A stretch of 64,000 nt of DNA. It comes from WHTI01 sp963756365 (GTDB lineage: Bacteria; Actinomycetota; CADDZG01; WHSQ01). A program made the translations under genes and the position numbers. Below the pieces are notes generated by a model. The model was not told the DNA's origin, searched no databases, and was given only the letters and a program-made list of their open reading frames with translations. This document shows, piece after piece, positions 61,702-64,000 of the stretch (positions are counted from its first letter, which is position 1; the number at the start of each line of letters is the position of its first letter). The stretch covers positions 496,001 to 560,000 of the forward strand of contig CAVWNF010000003.1 of NCBI GenBank assembly GCA_963756365.1. Reading direction: 5' to 3'.

Positions 61702-62028
61702 AGCGATCTCCTTTCAAGCTCTCAACGAGTGCCACCCATTCAGCCGCTTTCTGACCGGATGGCTCTCGCCAGTTACCCGTGGTGTGATCGTAGAAACGCA
61801 TCGGGGGGACCCTGATGGATCGGTTCCAGCGCGATGGTTTTCTGGTGCTGGCGGATCAATTCATGTAGCGGGCGACGGCGAAACGAAAGTGGTTTCCGGT
61901 GCTCCCCTGACCAGCCACGACGATCCTGCCGTCGGCGATTAGATATAGGAACCGTTCGAGTAGGTCGATCGACGCCAAGTCCCTAGAGGACGGAACGGGT
62001 AACTCGTATGCTCTCGGTGGAGGCCACG
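61702..62028 (+). other. 327-bp divergent intergenic region; short ORF resembling a PhyH-like N-terminus
   Basis: This divergent region separates the ferritin-like gene (minus) and the cNMP-oxidoreductase gene (plus, GGAGG at 62019-62023). An 18-codon open frame from ATG 61815 encodes DRFQRDGFLVLADQFM, which looks like the N-terminus of phytanoyl-CoA dioxygenase-family proteins, but it stops at once and no continuation is seen in the other frames. No tRNA or clear RNA structure found. Confidence 0.4.
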
Positions 62029-63744
62029 ATGACTGATCATCCTGACGAAGTTCCAAGCGCGAAGGCTCCCGCGCCCTTTCGGACCCCAGGGCTCCCCTCG
62101 CCACTGATCGACAAGCAGGTAGCAGTTCTCAGGAACTACGGCGAGACGAGAAAGACGGAGGCCGGTCAGGTCCTCTTCGTGGCTGGCGACACCAACAATG
62201 AGTTCATCGTCGTTCTTGAAGGTGAAGTACAGGTGATCGACGACTTCGCCGGCACGGTGCGGACAATGGGGATCTTCGGCCCCAACACTTTCTTGGGCGA
62301 CCTCCACATGCTTACCGGACAGGGCGTGCCGCTGTCGGCAGTCGTAACCGTAGGCGGAGAGCTGCTGGCGATCCCGCGCGAGCATCTAAAGAAGATCGTC
62401 ACGGAAGAGGTTGATCTCTCGAACCTCATCCTCGACACCTTCCTTGCTCGTCGCTCGACCCTGATGAGGGCCGGTGTGGGCTTGAGGATCATCGGTTCGC
62501 GACAATCGCGCGATGCCACACGCCTCAGGGAGTTCGCTACCCGGAACCGACTTCCGCACGTTTGGATCGATCTCGAGGAGGATCCAAGCGAAGCGGAGGC
62601 CTTGCTCGACAAGTTCGGGGTGAAGTCCTCCGACACTCCGGTCGCGATCTGGCAGGGCGCGGACGTCCTCAGGAATCCGACGATCCCTGCACTCGCCCGA
62701 GCCATGGGCCTCAAGGTCGACCTCCCGAGGGAGCGCACCTACGACCTCGTCGTGGTCGGAGCCGGGCCTGCCGGCTTCGGCGCTGCGGTGTACGGGGCTT
62801 CGGAGGGCCTAGCGACCCTCGCCCTCGAATCGATCGCCTTGGGAGGCCAGGCGGGCACGAGCTCTCGCATCGAGAACTACCTCGGATTTCCCGTGGGTCT
62901 CTCCGGCCTAGAACTCGCAACGCGCGCACTGGCTCAAGCCGACAAGTTCGGCGCGCAGACGGCGGTGCCGGAGGAGGCGGTCAGCGTCAGGAGGGAAGAT
63001 GACCACTTCCTGATCGGGCTCCAGGATGAAGGCGAGATCGTTGCGCGCAGCGTGATCGCCGCAACCGGGGCTCGCTACCGGCGGTTGGACGTGGCCGACC
63101 TCGAGCGGTTCGAAGGTGTCAGCATTCACTACGCAGCCACTGAGGCCGAGGTTCAGCGATTCGAAGGCGCCGACGTCGTCGTTGTCGGCGGTGGGAACTC
63201 GGCTGGACAGGCTGCGGTGTTCCTCGCAGGACGCATGCGAAAGGTCTATCTGCTCATCCGCGGAGGCGACCTGTCAAAGAGCATGTCGAGCTACCTCATC
63301 GATCGGGTCACGAACGCCGCGAGCATCGAGTTGCTCGCGAACACCGAGGTCCGGGAACTCGTGGGACGAGACCACCTGGAAGGAGTGATGGTCGAGGACA
63401 ACCTCTCGGGTGAGCAGCGACGCCTGGACGCGAGTGCGCTCTTCGCCTTCATCGGTGCTCAGGCAAACACCGACTGGCTCCGGGGGGTCGCGGAGCTCGA
63501 CAAGAGTGGCTTCGTTCTGACCGGGAGAGCGCTGGACGCGTCCGTGCTTGAGGGGGCCGCGTGGCAGACCCTTGCGCGCGAGCCCTATCGCTTGGAGACA
63601 AGCATGCCGGGGCTGTTCGCTGCGGGCGACGTGCGCAGCGGTTCCATCAAGCGTTGCGCCTCTGCGGTAGGCGAGGGGGCCATGGCGGTGGGCTTAGTTC
63701 ATCAGTATCTAACGGAGTCCGGCGCCCCCTCAGCCCCCAGATGA
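62029..63744 (+). CDS. Fusion of cyclic-nucleotide-binding domain, glutaredoxin-like domain and thioredoxin-reductase-like FAD domain, lacking redox cysteines
   Basis: ATG 62029 follows GGAGG by 5 nt. Residues about 25-140: cNMP-binding fold (GQVLFVAGDTNNEFIVVLEG, IFGPNTFLGDLHMLTGQGVP). About 150-230: glutaredoxin-like (LRIIGSRQSRDATRLREFAT to TPVAIWQ). About 240-560: TrxB-type (YDLVVVGAGPAGFGAAVYGA, GGQAGTSSRIENYLGFPVG, DVVVVGGGNSAGQAAVFLA, GLFAAGDVRSGSIKRCASAV). The usual CATCDG redox motif is HYAATEAEVQRF here, and the Grx CxxC is replaced by RQSR. It is therefore not a classical disulfide reductase; probably an FAD-dependent NAD(P)H oxidoreductase or sensor regulated by a cyclic nucleotide. 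Confidence 0.86.
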   Translation: MTDHPDEVPSAKAPAPFRTPGLPSPLIDKQVAVLRNYGETRKTEAGQVLFVAGDTNNEFIVVLEGEVQVIDDFAGTVRTMGIFGPNTFLGDLHMLTGQGVPLSAVVTVGGELLAIPREHLKKIVTEEVDLSNLILDTFLARRSTLMRAGVGLRIIGSRQSRDATRLREFATRNRLPHVWIDLEEDPSEAEALLDKFGVKSSDTPVAIWQGADVLRNPTIPALARAMGLKVDLPRERTYDLVVVGAGPAGFGAAVYGASEGLATLALESIALGGQAGTSSRIENYLGFPVGLSGLELATRALAQADKFGAQTAVPEEAVSVRREDDHFLIGLQDEGEIVARSVIAATGARYRRLDVADLERFEGVSIHYAATEAEVQRFEGADVVVVGGGNSAGQAAVFLAGRMRKVYLLIRGGDLSKSMSSYLIDRVTNAASIELLANTEVRELVGRDHLEGVMVEDNLSGEQRRLDASALFAFIGAQANTDWLRGVAELDKSGFVLTGRALDASVLEGAAWQTLAREPYRLETSMPGLFAAGDVRSGSIKRCASAVGEGAMAVGLVHQYLTESGAPSAPR

Positions 63745-63787
63745 CAAGAGCCTGTTGATCAAGGGCATCTGACCTGGGCTTATCTAG

Positions 63788-63861
<74 letters not shown>

Positions 63862-63904
63862 AGGGCCCCATTGTCGCAGGTCGAGGTTCACGGAGAGGGT
63901 CTTG

Positions 63905-64000
63905 TCAATGACAGCTATCGATCTGGGCGTCTGGCACCCTGGCATCGTGGTCGAAGTGCTTGTGTTCCGGACCGAAGATGCCCCAGAAGGGCTGCTTGAG
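63905..64000 (-). CDS. C-terminal fragment of an unidentified protein (cut by window end)
   Basis: The minus frame is open from the window edge to TGA at 63905-63907 and encodes 31 residues, including PFWGIFGPEHKHFDHDARVP, which is His-rich. There is too little sequence to name the family. It could be a real protein end downstream of a gene outside the window, or a chance frame. Confidence 0.35.
   Translation of the reverse strand, partial: LKQPFWGIFGPEHKHFDHDARVPDAQIDSCH

Overview
The window reads as chromosome from a high-GC actinobacterium (Actinomycetota), probably an environmental or uncultured lineage. The evidence is the gene order mec-cysO-cysM-murI-(Rv1339-like hydrolase)-rph-rdgB, which matches Mycobacterium tuberculosis Rv1334-Rv1341 except that the Rv1337 position is absent. 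Further support comes from a Kgd/OdhA-type 2-oxoglutarate dehydrogenase with a built-in E2 acyltransferase domain, a GAF-ANTAR regulator, several DinB/mycothiol-type proteins, a UvrD2-like helicase with a C-terminal HRDC domain, and GYW-type repeat proteins. GTG and TTG starts are common, and many genes have a TANNNT -10 box 6-9 nt before the start codon, as expected for leaderless actinobacterial mRNAs. I see no phage, insertion sequence, integrase, CRISPR array or rRNA. Four tRNA genes (Leu-TAG, Lys-CTT, His-GTG, Arg-TCT) all lie on the minus strand.

Layout. 1-8.3 kb: a truncated peptide-binding protein, an extracytoplasmic phosphatase/phosphodiesterase, a GH38 alpha-mannosidase, a CBS-domain protein that appears to be fused to citrate synthase, and a receiver-histidine kinase hybrid. 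8.4-14.7 kb: one tightly overlapping plus-strand operon beginning with selD, running through CysO-dependent cysteine synthesis (mec, cysO, cysM), then murI, a metallo-beta-lactamase-fold hydrolase and rph, and ending in an in-frame RdgB-PdxH fusion. 14.7-25 kb: housekeeping genes (inositol-phosphatase family, GAF-ANTAR, UvrD2-like helicase, cyclophilin), then secreted proteins (peptidase-like with GYW repeats, RTX-type, lipoprotein) and three tRNAs. 25-40.4 kb: a cysteine desulfurase-like enzyme, MFS exporter, mycothiol/DinB-type proteins, kgd, membrane proteins, an HhH-GPD DNA glycosylase, a PolX-like PHP protein lacking its polymerase domain, and an anti-sigma-type ATPase. 40.5-49.9 kb: MMPL transporter, flavin reductase, PAP2-diacylglycerol kinase fusion, secreted LVIVD protein and subtilase. 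50-58 kb: minus-strand metal/redox genes (two-domain multicopper oxidase, ZIP transporter, CopB-type ATPase, thioredoxin, pyridine nucleotide-disulfide oxidoreductase) with two clear palindromic operators, one CsoR-like and one DtxR/MntR-like. 58-64 kb: TMEM175-type channel, GGDEF-EAL protein, ferritin-like protein, and a cNMP-binding/thioredoxin-reductase-like fusion without redox cysteines.

A pervasive feature is apparent frameshifting. About a dozen genes, including conserved central-metabolism genes (citrate synthase, kgd), change reading frame, and one ORF contains a pair of compensating shifts. Indel errors in the sequence are the simplest explanation. Affected genes are annotated over their full inferred extent with approximate shift positions. 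The best leads for new biology are the coupling of selD to the CysO cysteine pathway, the RdgB-PdxH and CBS-citrate synthase fusions, the copper/metal operon with its two operators, and the redox-dead cNMP-TrxR-like protein.
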